A stretch of DNA of 64,000 bases from Mannheimia glucosida (GTDB taxonomy: Bacteria > Pseudomonadota > Gammaproteobacteria > Enterobacterales > Pasteurellaceae). Position 1 is the stretch's first letter. The number at the start of each line of letters is the position of its first letter. The stretch covers positions 1,798,001-1,862,000 of the forward strand of contig NZ_CP176502.1 in NCBI RefSeq assembly GCF_046267875.1, written 5' to 3'. Made by a program: the position numbers and the translations under genes. The notes beneath the pieces were generated by a model. It was not told the origin of the DNA. It made no database searches and saw only the letters and a program-made list of their open reading frames with translations. Shown piece after piece: positions 1 to 8,491 of the stretch.

Positions 1-4
1 AAAC

Positions 5-14
5 GACCGCTTGT
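5..14 (-). repeat. Uptake signal sequence (exact USS)
   Basis: GACCGCTTGT, the reverse complement of the ACAAGCGGTC core, lies just beyond the mukF stop codon, in the gap towards the next gene of the muk operon outside the window. Confidence 0.85.
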
Positions 15-1357
15 TATTTATTGTATTGGTCGATAACGTTCGCCTGCACTTCTGCCCCTTGCTCGTTAATCGGCTGCCATTGTGGGTAAACGGCTTGGCT
101 GTCTTGGCTTGCCATACCTAACTTAACGGCTTGATCCACAATAATACGGGCTACGTCAAAGTGACGGGATTCCGGGAATCGGGCAAGCTGTTCACGCAAG
201 ATAACGCCTAAATCTATCGGTTTACCTTCAGCACGGAACGGCGCTAAATGAGCTTGCATTGCCGAAACAATTTGCTCTTGCACATCTGAAAGCGACTCAT
301 ACTCTAACTCACTTGGCAACTCGCCCACCGATTCTGCCTCATTTAACATCGCCTCATCATCACGCAAGTCTAGTAATGAATCGGCTTTTGCAGTATAAAG
401 CAGCCAAGGGTTGTTGTAATAATCTTGGATCGATTGGCGTAAACGTTGCCCGAATACACGGTTTTTGTCCATATCAATCGCAGTACGAATAAATTTATGC
501 ACGTGGCGGTCATAACCGATCCAAAGATCGATAGCTTGCTGCCCCCAACTGATAATGCGGTCTAGCTTATTTTGTAAATTCACAATCAGCTGATCGATAA
601 AATCCAAATCATCACGAGCCATCAGGCAACTTTGAATCCGTAATAATTGAGCTTGCAGTTTATCGCCGGCTGCATTTAAGGTATCTTGCAACTCACGCAA
701 ATTCCCCGAGGTTTCGTCTAACAACTGCTCACAACTCATAATTGCTTCGTGCCAGTTTTGGCTAAGCAGTTCGGCTATTCGCTCACGAATTTGGTGTTGG
801 TTTTCATCCATAATCCGTTGCGAAAGATCGATGCTGTCAAAAATTTCCGCCACCGAATATTTCAATGGGGCAAACACATTGTTTCGCCAAAAACGTTCAT
901 CTGCCGCCTGTTCAGTTCCCTCTTCGGCTGCTACTGATGCTCTCTGAATTTCATCTGCCACAATCGAAAGTTGGATTGATAAGCGCAGGGTAGAAAATTC
1001 CCGCTGTCGAACGTAATAATTTGAAATCCCTACCCCTAACGGCGTAACACGGTAAATTGCCAAACCTTCCGTAAATTCGCTACTGAAACGGTTTAACAAA
1101 CGTTGTCTGACTAAATCATTAATCGCATTATTGGCACGCTGGATAAAAGTGGCATCAGATTGCTCAAACGAATTTGAAACATAACGGAAAAGATCAACAA
1201 GATCGCTTTCTAACAATTCACCATCTGTCTGTTCTTGATTATAAATAGAGATAGCAAGTAGAAACGCTAAGCGGTCGGAAGAGAGTGAAAGCGAAAATTC
1301 ACGATCTTTCGTCCAAGAGATGAGTTCTGGAATAGTCTGTGCCAATTCGTTCTGCAT
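14..1357 (-). CDS. mukF: Chromosome partition protein MukF
   Basis: MukF is the kleisin subunit of MukBEF, the SMC-like condensin that organises and segregates the chromosome. The product is 447 residues, close to the roughly 440 of E. coli MukF. The N-terminal part (about residues 1-120, including SSDRLAFLLAISIYN) is the winged-helix dimerisation region. A long helical middle follows, with many Gln/Leu heptads, and then an acidic stretch near residues 330-355 (LRDDEAMLNEAESVGE) and a C-terminal winged-helix domain. In relatives mukE and mukB follow directly; they would lie beyond the left edge, so that operon is inferred. The ATG is chosen by family length; the sequence upstream (TTAAGCCCGT) gives only a weak ribosome site. 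Confidence 0.95.
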   Translation of the reverse strand: MQNELAQTIPELISWTKDREFSLSLSSDRLAFLLAISIYNQEQTDGELLESDLVDLFRYVSNSFEQSDATFIQRANNAINDLVRQRLLNRFSSEFTEGLAIYRVTPLGVGISNYYVRQREFSTLRLSIQLSIVADEIQRASVAAEEGTEQAADERFWRNNVFAPLKYSVAEIFDSIDLSQRIMDENQHQIRERIAELLSQNWHEAIMSCEQLLDETSGNLRELQDTLNAAGDKLQAQLLRIQSCLMARDDLDFIDQLIVNLQNKLDRIISWGQQAIDLWIGYDRHVHKFIRTAIDMDKNRVFGQRLRQSIQDYYNNPWLLYTAKADSLLDLRDDEAMLNEAESVGELPSELEYESLSDVQEQIVSAMQAHLAPFRAEGKPIDLGVILREQLARFPESRHFDVARIIVDQAVKLGMASQDSQAVYPQWQPINEQGAEVQANVIDQYNK

Positions 1358-1560
1358 ACGGGCTTAATCTTTAATTTCTATACAAAAATGGCATTTATTG
1401 TAACTGAATGTAATCAAAATGGGAATGGATAAAACGCAGACAAGAGAAATGAACAATACAAGCAGTCAAATATGGGGGATTTTTTGCAAAAAAGCATTTT
1501 AAAGGTAAATGAATCTGAAAATTTATTATGACTACACTAATTTATGATGCCATAAATAGA

Positions 1561-1597
1561 AAGGACTGAATCCAATAGAATATCGGACACAGCCCTT
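1561..1597 (-). terminator. Possible galU terminator
   Basis: An imperfect hairpin pairs AAGG.CTG..TCC with GGA..CAG.CCTT about 26 bases past the galU stop, followed on the minus strand by TTTCTATTT. The mismatches make it a weak call. The rest of the 265-base galU-mukF gap shows no gene. Confidence 0.4.
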
Positions 1598-1622
1598 AAG
1601 CTCATAGTCTAAACTTTAAAAC

Positions 1623-2510
1623 TTAAAGTGATTTAGCTAACTCTTTAACAAATGCTTTAAATTCTTTTCCACATTTGTCGTGGTTTAAACTATATTCCAC
1701 AAATGCTTTCATATAGCCGACTTTATCACCACAATCAAATGAGCGCCCTGTCATATGGAAAGCTTCAACCGTTTCTTGGTGAATCAACATATCAATTGCA
1801 TCCGTCAACTGAATTTCATCACCTACGCCTACTGGCGTTTTTTCTAATAAATTCCAAATATTTGAGGAAAATACATAACGTCCTACTACAGCTAAATTAG
1901 AAGGCGCCTCTTCAATACTTGGTTTTTCAACCATTTTTGCAATAGGCGCTGAACCCCCGAGAGGGATATCTACACCATGGCAGTCTGCAACCCCATAGCT
2001 ACTTACATTTTCCATTGGAACCGGCGCAACCATAATTTGGCTATATCCGGTTTCTTGGAAACGCTTCACCATCGCAGCTAAATTTTCTGTTTTTTGGTTT
2101 GCTGTAAATTCACCAAGTAACACATCCGGTAATACAACCGCAAACGGTTCATCGCCAACCACTGCTCGTCCACATAGAACCGCATGACCTAAACCTTTAG
2201 CTTGCCCTTGGCGAACGTGAATTAAGGTAACATCTTTTGGTACAATAGAACGTACATCATCTAATAATTGACGTTTTACTCGTTTCTCCAGCATCGTTTC
2301 CAATTCAAAAGAGGTATCAAAATGGTTTTCGATAGCATTCTTTGAAGAGTGAGTAACCAATACAATTTCTTTGAAACCTGCAGCCACACATTCATTTACA
2401 ATATATTGAATAAGAGGTTTATCTGCAAGGGTAAGCATTTCTTTTGGAATAGCTTTGGTTGCGGGTAACATACGCGTTCCCAGTCCAGCAACAGGAATAA
2501 TGACTTTCAT
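1623..2510 (-). CDS. galU: UTP--glucose-1-phosphate uridylyltransferase
   Basis: GalU makes UDP-glucose from UTP and glucose-1-phosphate in the cytoplasm, supplying lipooligosaccharide, capsule and galactose metabolism. The 295 residues match the family length. Residues 8-19 (AGLGTRMLPATK) are the nucleotidyltransferase signature that grips the phosphates. VLPDV at 126-130 supplies a metal-binding aspartate, and KMVEKP near 190-200 is the conserved glucose-side segment. The gene follows csrA on the same strand with a 135-base gap holding a USS, as in the alaS-csrA-galU order I recall for H. influenzae. The ATG at 2510 starts the conserved MKVIIPVAG directly. Confidence 0.97.
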   Translation of the reverse strand: MKVIIPVAGLGTRMLPATKAIPKEMLTLADKPLIQYIVNECVAAGFKEIVLVTHSSKNAIENHFDTSFELETMLEKRVKRQLLDDVRSIVPKDVTLIHVRQGQAKGLGHAVLCGRAVVGDEPFAVVLPDVLLGEFTANQKTENLAAMVKRFQETGYSQIMVAPVPMENVSSYGVADCHGVDIPLGGSAPIAKMVEKPSIEEAPSNLAVVGRYVFSSNIWNLLEKTPVGVGDEIQLTDAIDMLIHQETVEAFHMTGRSFDCGDKVGYMKAFVEYSLNHDKCGKEFKAFVKELAKSL

Positions 2511-2569
2511 TTGGAATCCTTTGATGACTTAAAATATTAGATATAACTGAAATAAACCGCTTAGACATA

Positions 2570-2579
2570 ACAAGCGGTC
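2570..2579 (+). repeat. Uptake signal sequence (exact USS)
   Basis: ACAAGCGGTC in the csrA-galU gap, followed by the AT-rich tail (AATTTTCAGAAAATTTTGCA) of the extended Pasteurellaceae uptake motif. A degenerate opposite copy, AACCGCTTAG, lies just upstream and could pair with it. Confidence 0.85.
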
Positions 2580-2645
2580 AATTTTCAGAAAATTTTGCAT
2601 TGCCTGCTTCGCTGTTATCATCTAGCAGCTTTACAGTTAAAATGC

Positions 2646-2831
2646 TTATTCCGCATTTTCCTCTTCTACTGAGGCTTTTATTCTTTCATAAATCTCTCGG
2701 CGGTGTACAGAGATTTCTTTTGGTGCATTCACACCTAATTTAACTTGATTTCCTCGGATGCTGAGTACCGTAATCTCAACATCATCTCCTACGAGTAAAA
2801 CTTCCCCAATCTTACGAGTTAGAATAAGCAT
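2646..2831 (-). CDS. csrA: Carbon storage regulator CsrA
   Basis: CsrA is a small dimeric RNA-binding protein that recognises GGA motifs in hairpins of mRNA leaders and controls translation and stability of target mRNAs. The product is 61 residues, the same length as E. coli CsrA. The two main RNA-contact zones are intact: beta-1 (LILTRKIG, with L4 and R6) and the end of beta-5 (VHRREIYERI, with R44). It lies just downstream of alaS on the same strand, separated by 89 bases that contain the alaS terminator, so it probably has its own promoter as well as some read-through. The variable C-terminal tail is acidic (VEEENAE). Confidence 0.97.
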   Translation of the reverse strand: MLILTRKIGEVLLVGDDVEITVLSIRGNQVKLGVNAPKEISVHRREIYERIKASVEEENAE

Positions 2832-2889
2832 AATTGTCTCCTAAAAAGTGAAAAACTCTATAAATACTTAAATATAGAGTAAAGTTTTA

Positions 2890-2910
2890 AAGGCGAGTTC
2901 AGCTCGCCTT
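2890..2910 (-). terminator. alaS terminator
   Basis: AAGGCGAG and CTCGCCTT form a perfect 8-base-pair stem with a 5-base loop ten bases past the alaS stop; on the minus strand it is followed by TAAAACTTT. Transcription may partly continue into csrA. Confidence 0.65.
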
Positions 2911-2920
2911 GTTATTATTT

Positions 2921-5548
2921 TTAAAGTTTTGCTGTAATCCATTCTTGAGCAAGTGACAATGCTTGCGATAAATGTTGTGGTTCTGAGCCTCCGGCCATTG
3001 CCATATCAGGACGTCCGCCCCCTTTACCTCCAACTTTCTCCGCCATTGCACCAACTAATTGACCAGCATTGACTTTATCAGTTAAATCTTTTGTAACACC
3101 TACAATCAGATTTACCTTATCTTCGGAAGCTGTAGCAAATACAATTACTGCACTTCCTAATTGATTTTTTAGATCATCAACCACCGTTCTCAATGCTTTT
3201 GGTTCAACATTCTCTAATTGTTGAATTACTACATTCACGCCATTGATTTGGGTAGCTTGTTTCGCTAAATCTGAACCTGCTTGAGCCGCCAGCTTATCTT
3301 TTAGCTGTTGAAGCTCTTTTTCTGTACGTTTAGCCTTCTCTTGTAATTGAACAATTTTCTCAACGAGTGAATGACTGTCTGCTTTTAACAATTCAGCACT
3401 TTGTTGAACGGCTTGTTGTAAGGTATGTAACCAAGCAATCGCATTTTCTCCAGTGACAGCCTCAATACGGCGTACACCTGCCGCTACTGCGCCTTCAGAG
3501 GTAATTTTGAATAGCCCAATATCACCGGTTTGTTTGACGTGTGTGCCGCCACAGAGTTCAATCGAGAAATCTGACATTTCCACTACACGCACTACTTCGC
3601 CATATTTTTCACCAAATAACGCCATTGCACCTTTCGCTTTTGCAGATTCAATATCCATTTCTTCAATGATTACCTGAATATTTTCACGCACTTTAGCATT
3701 CACGATACGTTCAACTTCTTCAAGTTGTGACTTAGTAATTGCTTCCGGCTGAGAAATATCAAAGCGTAAAATATTTTCTGACACTAATGAGCCTTTTTGT
3801 GCCACATGGTCGCCTAACACTTGGCGTAACGCAGAATGCAGTAAGTGAGTAGCACTGTGGTTGAGTGTAATAGCGTGGCGACGCTCTCTATCTACTATCG
3901 AATTAACTTTGTCACCAACAGCAAGTGAACCTGAGGTTAATTGCCCTATATGCCCAAATACTTGCCCATATTTTTGTGTATCTACTACCTCAAAATTGCA
4001 AATTTCTGTAGAAATTTGACCGCTATCTCCCACTTGTCCACCCATTTCTGCATAAAATGGCGTTTTATCTAAAATAACGACTGCATTCTCACCCGATTGA
4101 ATTGATTCAACCGATTTTCCATTGCTGAATAAAGCAACTACAGTAGCATCATTTAAGTTGGTTTCAGTGTGTCCGCTAAAGATTGTTTTACCGTCCACTT
4201 TAATCACATTGTTGTAATCTGTGCCGAAGCTACTGCTGGCTTTCGCACGCTCACGTTGTGCGGTCATTTCTGCATTGAAGCCGTCTTCGTCAATTTTAAT
4301 ATCACGTTCACGGCAAACATCTGCGGTTAAATCTAACGGGAAGCCATAAGTATCATAAAGTTTGAACGCAACTTCGCCAGATAAGGTGTTATTTTCAACC
4401 TTCGCTAATGCTTCTTCTAATAAATTCAATCCACGCTCAAGAGTACGGGCAAATTGCTCTTCTTCTGCTTTGAGTGTCTTTTGAATATGCGCTTGTTTTT
4501 GGGTCAGCACCTCACCAGCTTGCCCCATTACCGTTGCAAGTGTTGGCACCAATTTATAGAAAAAGGCTTCTTTTGCACCCAAAATATTACCGTGACGAAC
4601 CGCACGGCGGATAATACGGCGTAATACATAGCCTCTTCCTTCATTTGAGGGTAAAACACCATCGGCAATCAGATAGGAACAAGCACGAATATGGTCTGCC
4701 ACTACACGTAAAGATTTATTATCTAAATCTTTCACATTAAGCAAAGTAGCGACTTCTTTAATTAAAGTTTGGAAAATATCCGTTTCGTAGTTGGAGTTTA
4801 CGTGTTGCATTACCGCAGTCATACGTTCTAACCCCATCCCTGTATCTACAGAAGGCTTAGGCAGTTTTTCCATCGTACCGTCGGCCAAGCGGTTGAACTG
4901 CATAAAAACGATATTCCACACTTCAATATAACGGTCACCATCTTCTTCTGGGCTACCCGGTAAGCCACCCCAATGATCAGGCCCGTGATCATAGAAAATC
5001 TCGGTACAAGGACCACAAGGGCCGGTATCGCCCATCGCCCAGAAGTTATCTGAAGCATAAGGTGCGCCTTTATTATCGCCAATGCGAATAATATGTTCCG
5101 ATGGTACACCGACTTCTTTATGCCAAATATCGTAGGCTTCATCATCAGTTTCATACACAGTTACATATAATTTTTCTTTTGGTAAGCCAAGCCATTGTGG
5201 AGAAGTTAAAAACTCCCAACCGAATTTGATTGCATCTTGCTTGAAGTAATCACCAAAGCTGAAATTCCCCATCATTTCAAAAAAAGTATGATGGCGAGCG
5301 GTATAACCTACGTTTTCTAAATCATTGTGTTTACCACCTGCACGTACACAACGTTGTGCCGTAGTCGCTCTGCTATAAGGGCGTTTTTCTAACCCAAGAA
5401 AAACATCTTTGAATTGGTTCATGCCCGCATTGGTAAATAATAATGTCGGATCATTCTCGGGAACAAGAGAGCTGCTTGGAACAATCGTATGTCCTTTAGT
5501 TTGGAAAAACTCTAGAAAAGATTGTCTGATATCTGAAGTTGTTTTCAT
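2921..5548 (-). CDS. alaS: Alanyl-tRNA synthetase
   Basis: AlaS charges tRNA-Ala and hydrolyses mischarged Ser- and Gly-tRNA-Ala. The 875 residues match the full-length bacterial enzyme. The class II catalytic core is N-terminal (RQSFLEFFQTKGHTIVPSSS, GMNQFKDVFLG, ARHHTFFEMMGNFSFGDYF). The editing domain carries its zinc motif as NHSATHLLH near residue 560 and CGGTH near residue 667. A coiled-coil and the Gly-rich C-terminal segment GGKGGGRPDMAMAGG near 840-855 end the protein. All domains are present with no frameshift. The next gene in the same direction is csrA. Confidence 0.98.
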   Translation of the reverse strand: MKTTSDIRQSFLEFFQTKGHTIVPSSSLVPENDPTLLFTNAGMNQFKDVFLGLEKRPYSRATTAQRCVRAGGKHNDLENVGYTARHHTFFEMMGNFSFGDYFKQDAIKFGWEFLTSPQWLGLPKEKLYVTVYETDDEAYDIWHKEVGVPSEHIIRIGDNKGAPYASDNFWAMGDTGPCGPCTEIFYDHGPDHWGGLPGSPEEDGDRYIEVWNIVFMQFNRLADGTMEKLPKPSVDTGMGLERMTAVMQHVNSNYETDIFQTLIKEVATLLNVKDLDNKSLRVVADHIRACSYLIADGVLPSNEGRGYVLRRIIRRAVRHGNILGAKEAFFYKLVPTLATVMGQAGEVLTQKQAHIQKTLKAEEEQFARTLERGLNLLEEALAKVENNTLSGEVAFKLYDTYGFPLDLTADVCRERDIKIDEDGFNAEMTAQRERAKASSSFGTDYNNVIKVDGKTIFSGHTETNLNDATVVALFSNGKSVESIQSGENAVVILDKTPFYAEMGGQVGDSGQISTEICNFEVVDTQKYGQVFGHIGQLTSGSLAVGDKVNSIVDRERRHAITLNHSATHLLHSALRQVLGDHVAQKGSLVSENILRFDISQPEAITKSQLEEVERIVNAKVRENIQVIIEEMDIESAKAKGAMALFGEKYGEVVRVVEMSDFSIELCGGTHVKQTGDIGLFKITSEGAVAAGVRRIEAVTGENAIAWLHTLQQAVQQSAELLKADSHSLVEKIVQLQEKAKRTEKELQQLKDKLAAQAGSDLAKQATQINGVNVVIQQLENVEPKALRTVVDDLKNQLGSAVIVFATASEDKVNLIVGVTKDLTDKVNAGQLVGAMAEKVGGKGGGRPDMAMAGGSEPQHLSQALSLAQEWITAKL

Positions 5549-5678
5549 TAAAAATCACTCTTTTTGTAAATAGAAGTTAAACATTTAGTTATCTTGCTAT
5601 TTTACACATTTTTTATGCTATTGGGGGAGCTATATGCTACTTATTTTTTCAATTAAATAATTTTTGTAAATTTTCCTA

Positions 5679-5729
5679 AAAAAATAACCGCTTGTAAGAC
5701 AGATAAACTGTCTCAAGCGGTTATTTTTT
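5679..5729 (-). terminator. USS-pair terminator after uspA
   Basis: AACCGCTTGT and its inverted partner CAAGCGGTT form the core of a 16-base-pair stem (5679-5694 with 5714-5729), with an inner 6-base-pair stem AGACAG/CTGTCT and loop ATAAA. The A/T ends give a U-run in either direction. The uspA stop lies 14 bases away. Confidence 0.8.
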
Positions 5730-5742
5730 ATTCACCTTCTTG

Positions 5743-6168
5743 CTATTCATCTGCTAATGGCACAACCAGCATATCAACAGTGATATTATTCATGACTTGA
5801 CGAGTTGAAGACATAAATTTACTCCAGAAGTCCTGATGATGGCCAGTGATGAGTAAATCGACATTGTGTTTTTCTACGGCCTCTTCCAAAACTTGACTAA
5901 AATCTCCCGTTCCGTTTAAACATTCAGATACAGGATAATTTACTTTTGAGGCAAGTTCAGCCAGTGCCGTATTTGTTTCTTCAACAACACTGTCTTGTAC
6001 CGAAGACATATTAATATCAATTAATCCTGTATAGAGATCCGAAAAATTAACATCAACGTGAATGAGGGAAAGTTTAGCTCCGCATTTTTCTGCTAACGCA
6101 GCCCCCTTACGCACTAAAACAAGACTTTCTTCAGAAAGATCCACTGCAACTAAGATATGTTTATACAT
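5743..6168 (-). CDS. uspA: Universal stress protein UspA
   Basis: A single-domain universal stress protein of 141 residues, a cytoplasmic dimer induced by growth arrest and many stresses. The N-terminus MYKHILVAVDLSEES and the C-terminal strand MLVVPLADE are typical of the UspA branch. The ATP-binding motif G-2x-G-9x-G(S/T) of the other branch is absent (ITGHHQDFWSKF is found instead), so it is most like E. coli UspA, which does not bind ATP. The gene is divergent from fnr across a 230-base AT-rich region and ends in a USS-pair terminator. Good ribosome site (AAGGAGC) before the ATG. Confidence 0.92.
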   Translation of the reverse strand: MYKHILVAVDLSEESLVLVRKGAALAEKCGAKLSLIHVDVNFSDLYTGLIDINMSSVQDSVVEETNTALAELASKVNYPVSECLNGTGDFSQVLEEAVEKHNVDLLITGHHQDFWSKFMSSTRQVMNNITVDMLVVPLADE

Positions 6169-6321
6169 AATATGCTCCTTGCTTGTGAGAGTTGTTTACT
6201 TTGTGTATAAACATACTAACACACTCTTTTTGATAAAAACTTGAAGTAGATCTCAAAAATAAAAATTTGATTATATTTTTTATACCTCTTTGTAAGTATT
6301 TTTATTTTTCCTTGGTATACT

Positions 6322-6349
6322 TTGCTTCATGTAAATTTAATGGTAAACT
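6322..6349 (+). promoter_or_regulatory. Candidate fnr promoter
   Basis: TTGCTT (6322-6327), 16 bases, then TAAACT (6344-6349). The predicted transcription start near 6356 falls inside the FNR-like box, as expected for autorepression. Hexamers are 4/6 matches, so the call is tentative. Confidence 0.4.
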
Positions 6350-6363
6350 TTGTTCTAAATCAA
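6350..6363 (+). promoter_or_regulatory. FNR box upstream of fnr
   Basis: TTGTT-CTAA-ATCAA matches the FNR consensus TTGAT-N4-ATCAA at 9 of 10 positions. It lies 36 bases before the fnr start codon. FNR binding around the transcription start would repress its own gene. Confidence 0.55.
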
Positions 6364-6398
6364 ATTTAGGAATACTTTTCTAATTTAAGGTTGAATGG

Positions 6399-7172
6399 AT
6401 GAAAATTGTATCAGAACCTAAAACAAGCGGACGTCATACTTGCACAATTCATTGTCAAAATTGCAGTATTAGCCAACTATGCTTACCTTTTACTCTTAAT
6501 GAAACGGAATTAACTCAATTAGATAATATTATTGAGCGTAAAAAACCGATTCAAAAATCGCAAGTCATTTTTAAGTCAGGTGATGAACTGCGTTCGCTTT
6601 ATGCTATCCGTTCTGGGACATTAAAAGCCTATACCTTAAGTGAAAGTGGTGAAGAGCAAATTACCGGTTTCCATTTACCTGGCGATCTGATTGGCTTTGA
6701 TGCAATTACCAATATGCAGCACGAAGGCTATGCTCAAGCACTCGAAACCTCAATGATTTGTGAGATTCCATTCGATATTTTAGATGATCTTGCCGGCAAA
6801 ATGCCAAAAATTCGCCATCAAATTATGCGTTTGATGAGTAATGAAATTAAAAGTGATCAAGAAATGATTCTATTACTCTCAAAAATGAATGCGGAGGAAA
6901 AACTGGCGGCATTTTTGTATAACCTCTCCCAACGTTACTCAGCCCGTGGTTTCTCTGCAAAAGAATTCCGCTTAACCATGACCCGTGGAGATATAGGCAA
7001 TTATCTTGGTTTAACCATTGAGACCATTAGCCGTTTACTAGGGCGTTTCCAAAAAAGCGGTATGATTTCAGTACAAGGAAAGTATATTATTATTAACCGT
7101 ATGGAAGAATTAGCCGAATTAGCCGGAGCAATCAAACCGCAACAAAATATTATTGCTCAAACTACCGCTTAA
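6399..7172 (+). CDS. fnr: Anaerobic regulator FNR
   Basis: FNR is the oxygen-sensing CRP-family regulator that switches on anaerobic respiration genes when its 4Fe-4S cluster is intact. The 257 residues contain the N-terminal cysteines C19, C22 and C28 (plus C15) and the distant ligand C121, equivalent to C20/C23/C29/C122 of E. coli FNR. The cNMP-like domain runs to about residue 150. The helix-turn-helix near 198-216 (GDIGNYLGLTIETISR) retains the E-x2-SR residues that read TTGAT half-sites (E208, S211, R212). The gene is transcribed alone and ends in a strong terminator. narQ, in this window, belongs to a pathway that FNR usually controls. Confidence 0.97.
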   Translation: MKIVSEPKTSGRHTCTIHCQNCSISQLCLPFTLNETELTQLDNIIERKKPIQKSQVIFKSGDELRSLYAIRSGTLKAYTLSESGEEQITGFHLPGDLIGFDAITNMQHEGYAQALETSMICEIPFDILDDLAGKMPKIRHQIMRLMSNEIKSDQEMILLLSKMNAEEKLAAFLYNLSQRYSARGFSAKEFRLTMTRGDIGNYLGLTIETISRLLGRFQKSGMISVQGKYIIINRMEELAELAGAIKPQQNIIAQTTA

Positions 7173-7184
7173 TTTATCTTACCA

Positions 7185-7220
7185 AATCCCTTTTTGAAAC
7201 CTCGTTCAAAAAGGGATTTC
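7185..7220 (+). terminator. fnr terminator
   Basis: Perfect 15-base-pair stem (7185-7199 with 7206-7220) with loop ACCTCG. The stem ends in AAA/TTT, so it can work in both directions. Confidence 0.8.
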
Positions 7221-7246
7221 TGATCCGATGAGCCTCTAACTCTATT

Positions 7247-7274
7247 TGCCCGTTTTTCCTATATCCGTTATAAT
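7247..7274 (+). promoter_or_regulatory. fabI promoter
   Basis: TTGCCC (7247-7252), 16 bases, then a perfect TATAAT (7269-7274). The following leader is about 35 bases and ends in the ribosome site AGAGG before the fabI ATG. Confidence 0.6.
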
Positions 7275-7315
7275 CGACACAATTTTGACCCCAATTAATA
7301 AATAGAGGAATTTTT

Positions 7316-8104
7316 ATGGGTATCTTAACTGGTAAACGTATTTTAGTAACAGGTTTAGCAAGCAACCGTTCAATCGCATACGGTATTGCAAACGCAATGA
7401 AACAACAAGGTGCAGAACTTGCATTCACCTACTTAAACGATAAATTAAAACCACGTGTTGAAGAATTTGCCAAAGAATTTGGTTCAGATATTGTCCTTCC
7501 GTTAGATGTAGCAACTGATGAAAGCATTACCGAGTGTTTTACTGAATTAAGCAAACACTGGGAAAAATTTGACGGTTTTGTTCACGCTATCGCATTTGCG
7601 CCGGGTGATCAGTTAGACGGTGATTATGTAAATGCCGCAACCCGTGAAGGCTATCGTATTGCCCACGACATCAGTGCTTACAGTTTCGTAGCAATGGCTC
7701 AAGCGGCTCGCCCGTTCTTAAATGAAAACGCCTCACTTTTAACCTTAAGCTACTTAGGTGCAGAGCGCGCAATTCCTAACTATAATGTAATGTGTTTAGC
7801 CAAAGCTTCATTAGAAGCCGCAACTCGTGTAATGGCAGCCGATTTAGGTAAAGAAGGCATTCGTGTAAATGCGATTTCAGCCGGCCCGATCCGTACATTA
7901 GCTGCTTCAGGAATTAAAAACTTCAAGAAAATGCTTTCTGCTTTCGAGAAAACCGCTGCTTTACGCCGCACCGTAACTATTGATGATGTAGGTAACTCTG
8001 CAGCTTTCTTATGCTCAGATTTAGCCTCTGGTGTAACAGGTGAAGTGTTACACGTTGATGCCGGCTTCAGCGTAATGGCAATGGGTGAATTAGGTGACGA
8101 TTAA
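7316..8104 (+). CDS. fabI: Enoyl-ACP reductase FabI
   Basis: FabI catalyses the last step of each round of fatty-acid elongation, the NADH-dependent reduction of enoyl-ACP, and is the target of triclosan. The 262 residues match E. coli FabI. The cofactor-binding segment VTGLASNRSIAYGIA lies at residues 11-25. The catalytic residues Y156 and K163 (NYNVMCLAK), and Y146, are at the same numbers as in E. coli. The substrate-binding loop region (GPIRTLAASGIKNF) is intact near 190-205. It has its own promoter and terminator, so it is monocistronic. Confidence 0.98.
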   Translation: MGILTGKRILVTGLASNRSIAYGIANAMKQQGAELAFTYLNDKLKPRVEEFAKEFGSDIVLPLDVATDESITECFTELSKHWEKFDGFVHAIAFAPGDQLDGDYVNAATREGYRIAHDISAYSFVAMAQAARPFLNENASLLTLSYLGAERAIPNYNVMCLAKASLEAATRVMAADLGKEGIRVNAISAGPIRTLAASGIKNFKKMLSAFEKTAALRRTVTIDDVGNSAAFLCSDLASGVTGEVLHVDAGFSVMAMGELGDD

Positions 8105-8120
8105 AACGATTAATTAATAG

Positions 8121-8153
8121 AAAAAACGGACTTAATTCTTAAGTCCGTTTTTT
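8121..8153 (+). terminator. Bidirectional terminator between fabI and the bor-like genes
   Basis: A 15-base-pair perfect stem (8121-8135 with 8139-8153, loop TTC), with A6 before and T6 after it. It can serve fabI on the plus strand and the lipoprotein pair on the minus strand. Confidence 0.85.
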
Positions 8154-8170
8154 CTACATTTATATTAGTA

Positions 8171-8467
8171 TTATTTACAATATACGTTTGCTGTACGAGG
8201 AGTATAAATACCAAGGGTAACAATACCAACTAGAATATTACTACCAGATAAAACAGTTTCTACTTGATTAACTTTATCTGTCGAACCACAAATCTCGGTA
8301 ACGTTCAATGTTTCTTCTTGTCCAATCCCGCCTATAAAGAACGACTGAGTTACACTCTTAGTTGGTTTAATATTATCAGTAACTTTGCCGCCAATATGGG
8401 CAGTTTGTGTTGTACATGCCGTAGTCAGCAGGGCTGTTAATACAGATATAGCAAGCAATTTTTTCAT
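8171..8467 (-). CDS. Bor-like lipoprotein, second copy
   Basis: A 98-residue predicted outer-membrane lipoprotein. The signal peptide ends in the lipobox LTTAC with the lipidated cysteine at C18. The body resembles the lambda Bor family: a SFFIGGIGQ segment (compare HHFFVSGIGQ in Bor), a conserved ICGSTDKV, and the C-terminal VTLGIYTPRTANVYCK with its final Cys. Lambda Bor is a serum-resistance lipoprotein; function here is inferred from family only. It is the downstream member of a tandem pair, 24 bases after the first copy, with a clear AAGGAG ribosome site. It has diverged clearly from its neighbour and keeps both internal cysteines (C60, C97). Confidence 0.8.
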   Translation of the reverse strand: MKKLLAISVLTALLTTACTTQTAHIGGKVTDNIKPTKSVTQSFFIGGIGQEETLNVTEICGSTDKVNQVETVLSGSNILVGIVTLGIYTPRTANVYCK

Positions 8468-8491
8468 TTTAAACTCCTTAAATTACTAGGA

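Noticed and set aside
4846..5154. A 102-codon minus-strand ORF inside alaS
   Set aside because: Out of frame with the intact alaS, no ribosome site, no recognisable protein.
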